From assembly GCA_023896275.1 (NCBI GenBank), contig MLDA01000014.1, forward strand, positions 1 through 64,000: DNA of 64,000 bases, written 5' to 3'. Shown here piece by piece: positions 35,101 to 43,360 of the stretch (positions are counted from its first letter, which is position 1; each line of letters begins with the position of its first letter). The notes below the pieces were generated by a model. The model searched no databases. It was not told where the DNA came from and saw nothing but the letters and a program-made list of their open reading frames with translations. Source of the DNA: Kocuria rosea subsp. polaris (lineage in GTDB: Bacteria; Actinomycetota; Actinomycetes; Actinomycetales; Micrococcaceae). The translations under genes were made by a program, and so were the position numbers.

Positions 35101-36834
35101 CTTCCGCGGTCGAGCTGGGCCGATTACGACAAGGACCTCATCAGCGAGGGTGGCGGGGTCTATCCGCGCCACGCCAAGACCATCCCGGTGTCGCCGCAGG
35201 TGCGCGAGGCCCTCGGCCTTGACGGGAACATCACGAAGCTGACCCCGCCGGAGCTGCTCAAGGCCATTCTGCGGGCACCGGTCGACCTGTTCTACAACGG
35301 CGGCATCGGGACGTACGTGAAGTCCAGCAGCGAATCGCACACGGACGTGGGCGATCGCGCCAACGACCTGATCCGTGTTGACGGCAGTGAGATGCGGGCA
35401 CGCGTGATCGGCGAAGGCGGAAACCTCGGGTTGACCCAGCTGGGTCGCGTCGAGGCGGCTCTCAATGGGGTGCTCGTCAACACCGATGCGATCGACAATT
35501 CCGCCGGTGTGGATTGCTCGGATCACGAGGTCAACATCAAGATCCTCGTGGACCGGCTGGTGGCCGGCGGCAAGCTCTCCGCCGAAGACCGCGCCGCGTT
35601 CTTGGAGTCGATGACGGACGAGATCGCCAGCTTGGTCCTCAAGACCAACTTCGATCAGAACGTTCTCCTGGTTAACGACCGCCAGAAGATGAGCTCGTGG
35701 AACGCGAGCTTCGAGCGTTTGATGGACTGGCTGGAGGAGAACGCGGGTCTCGACCGCGAGCTGGAGTTCCTGCCATCCGAAACGGAGCTCGCACGACGGC
35801 GGTCCGCCGGACAGGGGCTGACGTCGCCCGAGCTCTCGGTGCTCGCCGCCTACGCCAAGATCAATCTGACGTCGGCACTGACCGAGGCGCGTCTCGCCGA
35901 TGATCCGTATTTCGACCAGACACTTCTCGACTACTTCCCCTCGCAACTGCGGGAGCGCTTCCGCGACGACATTCTGGCCCACCCGCTGCGCCAGGAGATC
36001 GTCGCGACAACCATCGCGAACGACATCGTCAACCGCGGCGGGATCACCTTCGCCTTCCGCGTGGTGGAGGAGACAGGTGCCTCCGAAGCGACGGTGGCCA
36101 GGGCGTTTGTTGCACTCGAGAAGATCTACGAGTTCGATCATGTGTTCCGCGACGTGCATGAACTGCCCGTTTCCTTCCCGACCGAGCAGTGGTGCGAATT
36201 CCAGCTGGACGTCAGGCGCATGTTGGACCGGACCACGCGTTGGTTCATCTCGCACGTCGGTGACATGGCCGTGCAGGATGTCATCGACCAGTTCCGCCCG
36301 ACCGTTCAGCGCCTCAGCGCCCGGATGCCGGAACTGTTGCGCGGCGCCGATGCGGTCCGCGTCGCGGAGCTCCGCGAGACGGCGACCGATTGGGGGATCG
36401 GCGACGGTCTGGCCAAGCGCTGGTCGGAACAGTTCGAGACGTTCCCGTTGCTGGACATTGCTCAGGCAGCCCATGACGAGGGTGTCGATGCCGACAAGCT
36501 CGCAGCCGTCTACTACACGGTCTACGAGCGCTTTGAGATCGACTCGCTGCTGGTTCGGATCACCAAGCTGCCGCGGGAGGACCGTTGGCAGTCGCTGGCG
36601 CGCGCTGGTCTGCGCGACGACATCTACACGACGGCGCTTGATATCGCGCTTTCTGCGATGAGCATCACTCCCGACGGCACTCCGGACGAGCAGCTGGAGG
36701 CTTGGGAAGTCGCCCAGCAGAAAAACCTCTCGCGGGTCAAGCACGTCTTCGACGAGGTCAACAGTCAGGAACGGGACGACATGGCTTCCTTGTCGGTAGC
36801 TTTGCGACTGTTGCGCTCAATCGTGCGGAGGTAA
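32002..36834 (+). CDS. gdh: NAD-dependent glutamate dehydrogenase, 180-kDa class
   Basis: 1610 aa, full length for the large class (GDH-180) that oxidises glutamate to 2-oxoglutarate and ammonia. The N-terminal third holds ACT-like regulatory domains (for example [16 protein letters not shown]). The catalytic core has [35 protein letters not shown] and [13 protein letters not shown], with an NAD-binding region ([14 protein letters not shown]) and a long C-terminal domain. ATG 32002 has GGAGG 8 nt upstream. The pdtaS-type kinase gene begins 1 nt after its stop codon. In mycobacteria the orthologue is controlled by GarA; no garA is seen here. Confidence 0.96.
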   Translation: [1610 protein letters not shown]

Positions 36835-36835
36835 C

Positions 36836-38293
36836 GTGGCGATCATTACGGAGACCATCCGGCCCTATGCGGACTTCGGTCCGGGGGACGAGGACTGGCT
36901 GCACCTCCTGGTGGGGGACTGGCAGCTGGTCGCGGATCTTGCATTCGCGGACCTCGTGCTCTGGCATCCGGGGCCGGATGGCTCCTATGTCGCCTTGGCG
37001 CACGTTCGCCCGTCGACGAGCCACACGGTCTTCCACACGGACTTCGTGGGCGAACGCATCCGCAAGGACCTCAAGTCGCTCGTGGACCGCGCGTGGCACT
37101 CGGGCGAGTTTCAGCTCGCCAAGGGGGACGGCTCGATGCAGATTGAGGCCGTTCCCCTGCGGCGGGCGGGCCGGACGCTCGCCGTCGTGACGACTCACAT
37201 GGATCTGGGCGGCTCGCGGCTCCCGTCTCGGCTGGAGATCACTTATCGCCAGTGCGCCAGGGACATACTCACGATGTGCCACCAGGGCATCTGGCCGGAT
37301 TTCACGTCGCCCACGGGGTCGCGCCGGGGTGCGCCCCGAGTCGGCGATGGCATGATCCGGCTCGACCGGAACGGCGTCGTTGAATATGCGAGTCCGAACG
37401 GCGTCTCGGCGTTCCGCCGGCTCGGCGGCAGCGACAGCCTCGAGGGGAGGTCCTTGCCGGAGTTGGCGGCAGCCCTACTGAAGGTCAGGCGGATGTCCGA
37501 CGAGGCGCTGCCGTTGGTCCTCTCCGGCCGGATGCCCTGGCGAACGGAGATCTCTGCCCACGGGGTTACCTTGTCGCTGCGAGCCATTCCGCTGCGCGAC
37601 GGGGCGTCCCGCTACGGTGCCGTTCTGCTCTGCCGGGACGTGACGGAGCTGCGTCGTCGTGAGATGGAACTGGTGACCAAGGACGCCACGATCCGCGAGA
37701 TCCATCACCGGGTCAAGAACAACCTGCAGACGGTCGCGGCCCTATTGCGCATGCAATCCCGGCGCATGAAGAGCGATGAGGGCAAGGCCGGTCTCGAGCA
37801 GGCCATGCGCCGTGTCGCGACGATCGCGCTTGTGCATGAGACGCTCTCGCAGGGATTGACTCAGAACGTCGAGTTCGATGAGTTGATCGACCGTCAGTTC
37901 CGCCTCGCGGCCGAGGTCGCGTCGCCGGGGCAGATCGTGCGGACCGAGCGGACGGGGACGTTCGGCGCCCTGCCGAGCGAGATCGCGACCCCGCTGTCGC
38001 TGGTGATCAACGAACTCGTCTCCAATGCGGTCGAGCACGGCCTCGGTGAGAACGACGGGACCGTATGCCTCGACGCGGAGCGAGCGATCGACGACGGCGG
38101 ACGAGAGATCGTGAACGTGACGATCACGGACGACGGCGTCGGTATCACCGGCGAGCCAGGGACCAGCGGTCTCGGATTGCAGATCGTTCGCACGCTGGTC
38201 ACGAGTGAGCTCGGCGGGCAGATCCGCTGGGAACCGCGCCGGAGCAAAGGCACGCGCGTCACGGTGACGCTGCCGGTCGACCGCGCTGCGTAG
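36836..38293 (+). CDS. pdtaS: PdtaS-type sensor histidine kinase
   Basis: 485 aa, no membrane helix. An N-terminal GAF-like domain (1-150) and a PAS-like domain (about 170-285) precede a HisKA_2 domain with EIHHRVKNNLQTVAALL (H290/H291) and a HWE/HATPase domain (NELVSNAVEHGL, DDGVGI, GLGLQIV). In Mycobacterium PdtaS phosphorylates PdtaR, an RNA-binding ANTAR regulator that controls translation of leader RNAs; no pdtaR gene is in the window. GTG start 1 nt after the gdh stop, so translation is coupled. Confidence 0.92.
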   Translation: MAIITETIRPYADFGPGDEDWLHLLVGDWQLVADLAFADLVLWHPGPDGSYVALAHVRPSTSHTVFHTDFVGERIRKDLKSLVDRAWHSGEFQLAKGDGSMQIEAVPLRRAGRTLAVVTTHMDLGGSRLPSRLEITYRQCARDILTMCHQGIWPDFTSPTGSRRGAPRVGDGMIRLDRNGVVEYASPNGVSAFRRLGGSDSLEGRSLPELAAALLKVRRMSDEALPLVLSGRMPWRTEISAHGVTLSLRAIPLRDGASRYGAVLLCRDVTELRRREMELVTKDATIREIHHRVKNNLQTVAALLRMQSRRMKSDEGKAGLEQAMRRVATIALVHETLSQGLTQNVEFDELIDRQFRLAAEVASPGQIVRTERTGTFGALPSEIATPLSLVINELVSNAVEHGLGENDGTVCLDAERAIDDGGREIVNVTITDDGVGITGEPGTSGLGLQIVRTLVTSELGGQIRWEPRRSKGTRVTVTLPVDRAA

Positions 38294-38301
38294 ACGGAAC
38301 G

Positions 38302-38349
38302 ACGAAGGCCGGGCGGCGACCCCATCAGGGGTCGCCGCCCGGCCTTCGT
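38302..38349. terminator. bidirectional terminator, 22-bp perfect stem
   Basis: 38302-38323 pairs perfectly with 38328-38349 around an ATCA loop. It serves both the kinase gene and the converging LysM/transglycosylase gene. Confidence 0.9.
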
Positions 38350-38370
38350 TCTGGCAACGGTTGTTGCGGC

Positions 38371-40137
38371 CTACTTAAAGTTCTTTTGGTGGGCCTTGAC
38401 CGAGCGCACGTAGTCCTTGGTGTCGTCGTACATGCCGTTGCGGCGCACGGAGCCCTGCCCCTGGTAGTACGAAGCGATGCCGTCTTCGAAGCTGGCAGAC
38501 GTTCGCTGCAGGGCGGCGATGATGGCAACCCCGGCGACGGCGTTGTCGTGCGGGTTCAGCAGGTCGAGCTTGCGTCCGACGAGCGAGGAAGCCCATTCGC
38601 CGGAGGAGGGGATAACCTGCATCGCACCAATGGCGTTGGCGGGGGATACCGCCGTCGCGTTGAAGCCGGATTCCTGGTAGGCGTGGGCCAGCGCCAGCGA
38701 TGGGTCTACGCCGAACTGGCGGGCCGTGGAGGCGATAATGCTGCGCATCTCGTCCCGGTTCGGCAGGTCGCGCGAGAGCAGGACTGCTTTGTTCTCGTTG
38801 GCGCTCTTGACGGTCGCTTCCGGGTACTTGTAGTGCAGGAACGTCGACGGGACCAGCTGGCCGGCCGCCTCGGTCGATCCGGAGCCCGGGACCTTCAGCT
38901 TCTTCCCGGGGTGGATCACGGATGTGTTCTTCAGGCCGTTGGCCGAGAGCAGCTTGCTCAGGCCCACGCCGTACTTGCCGGCGATTCCCGACAGGGTCTC
39001 GCCCGACGCGACGGTGTGCGTCCGCGAGGACGACGAAGACGTCGAGGACGACGAGCTGGAGGAGCTCGAGGGCTTGCTGGAGCCGCTGGATGAGCTGGAG
39101 CCGGCGGCGAGGCGGATGGTCTTGCCCGCGTAGATCGTCGAGGTGCTCTTGAGGTTGTTGATCTCGAGCAGCTTGGACAGGGACAGGCCGTTGCTGGCTG
39201 CGATGCCCGAGAGCGTGTCGCCGCTCTTGATCGTGTAGGACTTCGCGGAGCCCGAGGACGAGCTGGAGGAGCTCGAGGGCTTGCTGGAGCCGCTGGATGA
39301 GCTGGAGCCGGCGGCGAGGCGGATGGTCTTGCCCGCGTAGATCGTCGAGGTGCTCTTGAGGTTGTTGATCTCGAGCAGCTTGGACAGGGACAGGCCGTTG
39401 CTGGCTGCGATGCCCGAGAGCGTGTCGCCGCTCTTGATCGTGTAGGACTTCGCGGAGCCCGAGGACGACGAGCTGGCGGAACTCGAAGTCGAAGTCGTGG
39501 TGACCTTGTTGGTCGCGACGACGACTCGCTGGCCCGGGTGGATGATCGCGGTCTTCTTGAGCTTCGGATTCATCGCCAGCAGCTTGGACAGCGAGACGTC
39601 GTAGCGTGCGGCCACGCCGTAGAGGGTGTCACCGTGCTTCACCGTGTAGTGCTTAGCGGAGCCGTTGGAGGCGACCGCCGCGGAGATGACCTTGTTCGTC
39701 GAACCGCCGGAGAGCTTGATCTTCTGTCCGGGGCGGATCACCGACGAACTCGAGAGGTCATTGGCCTTGAGGATGGTGCTGAGCGAGACTCCGCTTCGCG
39801 CGGCAATGTGCGAGAGCGTGTCCCCGGACTTCACCGTCACGGACTTGGGGGTGGAGGCCGGCACAGCCGTCGAAATCTTCGAGGGCACCTGGGAGGCCAC
39901 GAGGTGGGCAGCGATTCGGTTCTGCGCGGCGGTGATATTCGCCGTCGTTGCCGTCTTGGGAGACATCGTCTGGGCGGGGGAGGCGGGCGGTGCCGCCTGA
40001 GCCGGTGCCGCAGTACCCAGCCCGGTCAGCATGACGGCCGGAAGGGTCGCGACGGCGACGGTGCCGGAAGCGATGCGGCTTCGGCCTGTGCGGCTCGTCT
40101 CGGTCATTCGTGCGCTAGCGGCGCTGAACTGTGGCAT
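38371..40137 (-). CDS. secreted LysM-repeat lytic transglycosylase
   Basis: 588 aa. A signal peptide (about 18-49, ending PAQAA) is followed by five LysM domains that bind peptidoglycan (starting near 99, 161, 231, 300 and 370), separated by Ser-rich linkers. A C-terminal SLT-like domain (about 445-585) has catalytic E489 (YQESGFN), then GAMQVIPSSGEW and YYQGQGSV. LysM3 and LysM4 with their linkers are identical at the DNA level (207-bp tandem duplication). ATG 40137 has GAGG upstream. It should act on the septal or lateral cell wall. Its leader carries a 9-nt-period repeat array. Confidence 0.92.
   Translation of the reverse strand: MPQFSAASARMTETSRTGRSRIASGTVAVATLPAVMLTGLGTAAPAQAAPPASPAQTMSPKTATTANITAAQNRIAAHLVASQVPSKISTAVPASTPKSVTVKSGDTLSHIAARSGVSLSTILKANDLSSSSVIRPGQKIKLSGGSTNKVISAAVASNGSAKHYTVKHGDTLYGVAARYDVSLSKLLAMNPKLKKTAIIHPGQRVVVATNKVTTTSTSSSASSSSSGSAKSYTIKSGDTLSGIAASNGLSLSKLLEINNLKSTSTIYAGKTIRLAAGSSSSSGSSKPSSSSSSSSGSAKSYTIKSGDTLSGIAASNGLSLSKLLEINNLKSTSTIYAGKTIRLAAGSSSSSGSSKPSSSSSSSSSTSSSSSRTHTVASGETLSGIAGKYGVGLSKLLSANGLKNTSVIHPGKKLKVPGSGSTEAAGQLVPSTFLHYKYPEATVKSANENKAVLLSRDLPNRDEMRSIIASTARQFGVDPSLALAHAYQESGFNATAVSPANAIGAMQVIPSSGEWASSLVGRKLDLLNPHDNAVAGVAIIAALQRTSASFEDGIASYYQGQGSVRRNGMYDDTKDYVRSVKAHQKNFK
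39050..39463. repeat. perfect 207-bp tandem duplication
   Basis: Unit 1 (39050-39256) and unit 2 (39257-39463) appear identical base for base; each encodes 69 residues, one LysM domain plus Ser/Gly linker. The flanking LysM domains are clearly diverged, so this duplication is recent or is being homogenised. Confidence 0.95.
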
Positions 40138-40197
40138 GGGAATCCTCTGTCGTGGTCGGATCGCTGTGCCGCAGAAGAATCTTCCCCGTGATGCTTC

Positions 40198-40230
40198 TGT
40201 GACTCGTGTTGCGAGTGTGACTCTTGTGAA
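40198..40230 (-). promoter_or_regulatory. 9-nt-period MtrA-like repeat array
   Basis: On the plus strand, TGTGAC (40198), TGTTGC (40207), TGTGAC (40216) and TGTGAA (40225) occur at exact 9-nt steps; read on the minus strand these are GTCACA-type units. Mycobacterial MtrA binds direct 9-nt repeats of GTCACAgcg type. The array lies 61-93 nt before the LysM/transglycosylase start codon. Confidence 0.5.
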
Positions 40231-40369
40231 TCTACACCACGACCTATGAGGGAAGAAACCGTTATCAAGGAGAAATTATCTGGTGGGCGTGTCGCTTCGG
40301 TGCGGGGCCGTCCGCCCACGCCAACGCGTTTTCGGCGTCCTCGGCCGCTGCATGTGGCACCCTTGTTAC

Positions 40370-40723
40370 GTGAGTAATCTTGAGAACCTCGTAGCCGATT
40401 GGCTTGCCCTGCCCGACGTCGCTGACGAATTGGGCATTGATATCCGCAAGGTGCACAGCCTGATCCGGGACCGCACACTTGTCGAACACCGAATCGGCGA
40501 GCGGCGGATCCGCGCCGTGCCGGCGGCTTTCCTCAAAGACGGCCAGGTGCTGGACAGCCTCAAGGGGACCATCACGGTCCTGTCCGACGCCGGATTTGAT
40601 GATGAGGAGCTCATCGCTTGGCTCTTCACTGCGGATGAGTCCCTGCCTGGTACGCCCATCGAGGCGCTGCGCGAGGGGCGGAAGACCGAGATCCGCCGCC
40701 GCGCTCAGGCAGCCGGCTTCTAA
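40370..40723 (+). CDS. Rv2175c-family DNA-binding protein
   Basis: 117 aa. A winged helix-turn-helix N-terminal half (VADWLALPDVADELGIDIRKVHSLIRDRTLVEHRIG) is followed by a C-terminal half with TADESLPGTPIEALREGRKTEIRRRAQAAGF. In Mycobacterium Rv2175c is a DNA-binding substrate of the kinase PknL; no pknL is adjacent here. The likely start is GTG 40370, giving VSNLENLVADWL; an in-frame ATG at 40352 is possible. It converges on the polyprenyl synthetase gene, an arrangement seen near idsA2 in Mycobacterium. Confidence 0.88.
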   Translation: MSNLENLVADWLALPDVADELGIDIRKVHSLIRDRTLVEHRIGERRIRAVPAAFLKDGQVLDSLKGTITVLSDAGFDDEELIAWLFTADESLPGTPIEALREGRKTEIRRRAQAAGF

Positions 40724-40735
40724 GGCAGGCGCCGC

Positions 40736-41842
40736 TTACGACGTGCGGCGAATGGCGGCCAGGCCAAGGTGACGCAGGGCGTCCCGAACGGCCGCAGGCA
40801 CCGGCAGAGTTGCCAGCGCGCCGAAGCCCTGCTCCGACAGCTCGCTGATGCTGGCCTCGGTGGCCGCGAGGGCACCCGAATCGACCAGGATCCGACACAT
40901 CCTCGTGACCTCATTCGTGGTGAGATCGTCGGCACCGAGCCGCTCCTGAACGAAATCGCAGTCGGCCGCGGTGCCGAGCCGAAGCGCGTGGGCGATGAGC
41001 TCGGTTCGTTTGCCTTCGCGCAGGTCGTCACCTGCCGGCTTGCCGGTGGTGGCCGGGTCGCCGAACACGCCGAGCACGTCGTCGCGCAGCTGGAACGCCT
41101 CGCCGAGGGGAAGGGCGAACGCCGAATACTGTTCCAGGAGGTCATCGCTCGCGCCCGCCAGTGCGCCGCCGAGCAGCATTGGGTTCTCCGTCGAGTATTT
41201 GGCGCTCTTGTAGCGCACGATCGTGCGCGCGCGCTCGACGGCCTCGTCCGAGCCGTAGGACGGGCCGGCTGATTCCTCGAGCACGTCCAGGAACTGGCCG
41301 GCCATGACCTGCGTCCGCATGGTGTCGAAGACGCGGCGGGCGGCCGGCGGCGCCGTCGTCGTGCCGAACATCTGCTCGCTCAGCGACAGGCAGAGGTCGC
41401 CCGCGAGGATGGATGCGGCCTCGCCGAATCGCGAGGCGTCGCGCGCCCATCCGGCGTCGAGGTGCAGGGCCTCGAAACGCCGGTGCACGCTCGGCTGGCC
41501 CCGCCGAGTATCGGATCGGTCGATGAGATCGTCGTGAATCAGGGCCGCCGCTTGGAACAGCTCCAGGGAGGCTCCGATCCGGACAACGTCCTCGTCTTCC
41601 GCATCGCCGCCAGCGCCGACGAACCCGAGATAGGCGAAGCGCGGTCGCAACCGCTTCCCGTTCACGGTGAGGTCGTTGATGCTGGCGATCAGCTCGTCGG
41701 CGTGCGGGGAGATGCTTCCGATGACCGTGCGCTGCTCGTCCAGAAACGACACGATCGTCGCGTTCACGCGATCAGTGAAGGTGCCGACGTCGAAGGAGTC
41801 GCGATCTGCCGCCGCGGGCCGGGAGCTGGAACCAGAGGTCAT
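40736..41842 (-). CDS. polyprenyl diphosphate synthase (IdsA-type)
   Basis: 368 aa trans-isoprenyl synthase. The first Asp-rich motif is LIHDDLIDRSDTRRG and the second is LRDDVLGVFGD; GKRLRPRF near residue 60 binds isopentenyl diphosphate. The product may be geranylgeranyl or longer diphosphate for carotenoids, menaquinone or lipid carriers; chain length cannot be told from sequence here. ATG 41842 has no ribosome site and a CAGAAT box 7 nt upstream. Divergent from dinB. Confidence 0.9.
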   Translation of the reverse strand: MTSGSSSRPAAADRDSFDVGTFTDRVNATIVSFLDEQRTVIGSISPHADELIASINDLTVNGKRLRPRFAYLGFVGAGGDAEDEDVVRIGASLELFQAAALIHDDLIDRSDTRRGQPSVHRRFEALHLDAGWARDASRFGEAASILAGDLCLSLSEQMFGTTTAPPAARRVFDTMRTQVMAGQFLDVLEESAGPSYGSDEAVERARTIVRYKSAKYSTENPMLLGGALAGASDDLLEQYSAFALPLGEAFQLRDDVLGVFGDPATTGKPAGDDLREGKRTELIAHALRLGTAADCDFVQERLGADDLTTNEVTRMCRILVDSGALAATEASISELSEQGFGALATLPVPAAVRDALRHLGLAAIRRTS

Positions 41843-41849
41843 GGGGCCG

Positions 41850-41855
41850 ATTCTG
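41850..41855 (-). promoter_or_regulatory. putative -10 box, leaderless type
   Basis: CAGAAT on the minus strand, 7 nt before the ATG at 41842. Confidence 0.4.
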
Positions 41856-41906
41856 TGAGATTCTTCGTGTGGACCGCGGCACCGCCGCGGGGTCCCTTCC
41901 ACTTTA

Positions 41907-41912
41907 TAGGCT
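41907..41912 (+). promoter_or_regulatory. -10 box of a leaderless dinB transcript
   Basis: TAGGCT (within TATAGGCT), 7 nt before the dinB ATG; no ribosome site and no LexA palindrome nearby. Confidence 0.6.
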
Positions 41913-41919
41913 GTTGACC

Positions 41920-43131
41920 ATGAATGAGTCTGCTCGCCCACGGGCAATCCTGCACGTCGACATGGACGCGTTTTTCGTGTCCGTGGAACTGCTGGAGCGC
42001 CCGGAGCTGGAGGGCGAACAGGTGATCGTCGGAAACCCTGGGGGCCGTTCGGTGGTGCTTTCGGCCTCGTACGAATGCAGGGCGCTCGGCGTACGCTCGG
42101 CGATGCCCATGGCGACGGCGATGCGACTCGCGCCGCGGGCCACTGTCATCGCGCCGCGGCAGGAGCGTTATCAGCTCGTCTCACGGCAGATCATGAAGAT
42201 ATTTCGTGACGTCACCCCTGCCGTCCAGCAGCTCTCAGTCGACGAGGCGTTCCTCGACGTGACGGGCAGCCTGCGCCGGCTCGGCTCCCCGCCGCAGATC
42301 GGTCAGCGCCTCCGAGAGCAAATCCGCACCGAATTGCGACTGCCCGCGAGCGTGGGCGTTGCGAAGAACATGTTCGTCGCCAAGATCGCTTCCACGCGGG
42401 CCAAACCCGATGGGATGCTTGTGATCCGCCCCGACGAGACCGTTGCCTACTTGCACACGCTGCCGGTGTCCGCGTTGTGGGGCGTCGGGCGTCGGACGGA
42501 GGAACTGCTGGACAGGGCGGGGATCCACATGGTGCGCGACATTGCGCAGACTCCGCCCGCAACGCTGACCAAGCTCCTCGGGAGCACCGGCACCCGGCTC
42601 TACGAGCTTGCGTGGGGACGAGATGAGCGGGTTGTCGAACCCGTCAGGGAGGAGAAGAGCATCGGGGCGGAGGAGACCTTCGCGTCCGACGTCCGCGATG
42701 TTGACGTGCTTCGCGCCGAGTTCCTCCGCTTGGCTTACCGCGTCGCCGAGCGGATGCGACGGTCGGGAAAGCAAGCTCAAACCGTGGCGATCAAGGTCCG
42801 CTACGACGATTTCAGGACCGTGAGCCGCAGTCGGCGACTGCCGCAGCCGTCGTCGTCCGCGGTCGCGCTGGCGGAGGCGGCTACAGGTCTCTTCGAGGCT
42901 CTTCGGCGGGACGGGGATTCCATCCGGCTCGTCGGCCTGCGTGCAGAGCAGCTGACGACGGGAGCGGGGGTGCAGTTCAGCTTCGACCGAGCCGACGCCA
43001 ACTGGGAGCTGGCAGAGGCCGCGATGGACCGGATTCGGGACCGATTCGCTGATTCCGGCATCAAGCCGGCGACACTGCTGGAACCCCCGCCCGGCGGCGG
43101 ACGCCGCGCACCCGGAACCGAGGGCGATTGA
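41920..43131 (+). CDS. dinB: DNA polymerase IV
   Basis: 403 aa Y-family translesion polymerase. Catalytic acidic residues are in HVDMDAFFVSVE (D14, D16) and SVDEAFLDV (D108, E109). The palm (SASYECRALGVRSAMPM), the helix-hairpin-helix LWGVGRRTEELLDRAGI and the little-finger domain are complete. No obvious beta-clamp peptide is seen at the C-terminus, which is Pro/Gly/Arg-rich. ATG 41920 is preferred because the -10 box lies in the upstream extension. No SOS box was recognised, so control may be LexA-independent. Confidence 0.95.
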   Translation: MNESARPRAILHVDMDAFFVSVELLERPELEGEQVIVGNPGGRSVVLSASYECRALGVRSAMPMATAMRLAPRATVIAPRQERYQLVSRQIMKIFRDVTPAVQQLSVDEAFLDVTGSLRRLGSPPQIGQRLREQIRTELRLPASVGVAKNMFVAKIASTRAKPDGMLVIRPDETVAYLHTLPVSALWGVGRRTEELLDRAGIHMVRDIAQTPPATLTKLLGSTGTRLYELAWGRDERVVEPVREEKSIGAEETFASDVRDVDVLRAEFLRLAYRVAERMRRSGKQAQTVAIKVRYDDFRTVSRSRRLPQPSSSAVALAEAATGLFEALRRDGDSIRLVGLRAEQLTTGAGVQFSFDRADANWELAEAAMDRIRDRFADSGIKPATLLEPPPGGGRRAPGTEGD

Positions 43132-43360
43132 TGCCGGGCTGACTACCCTCAAAGCAGTTGCACCAGTATCCTTGGATTATGTACTTAGTCGGCGAGGTCG
43201 CGCGCTAGGCACGAATCTCCGCGCCCGAGATGAGGCGAGGGGGTTTGCGTTGGCTGGCTGCGACGCGAGGCTCTGTAGACACGGAACTAACTTGATATTT
43301 CGACGGAACAAGTCCGGAGTTCGCGACGTTGATATATGTACGTAGTGTGTGAGGTCATCG

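Noticed and set aside
34885-36744. A 619-codon minus-strand frame inside gdh
   Set aside because: Shadow of the gdh catalytic region, no ribosome site and no recognisable domain.
39050-39463. Direct repeats considered as a CRISPR array
   Set aside because: They are two adjoining identical coding modules with no spacers, in frame within a LysM protein.
40138-40282. A c-di-AMP (ydaO) riboswitch in the LysM/transglycosylase leader
   Set aside because: Such riboswitches are common before actinobacterial wall hydrolases, but I could not find the conserved ydaO core here; the 9-nt repeats explain the region better.
43300-43330. A LexA-type box near the DUF3040 gene (GAAC and GTTC)
   Set aside because: The half-sites are 9 nt apart instead of the 4 nt expected for actinobacterial LexA, and dinB is on the other side.
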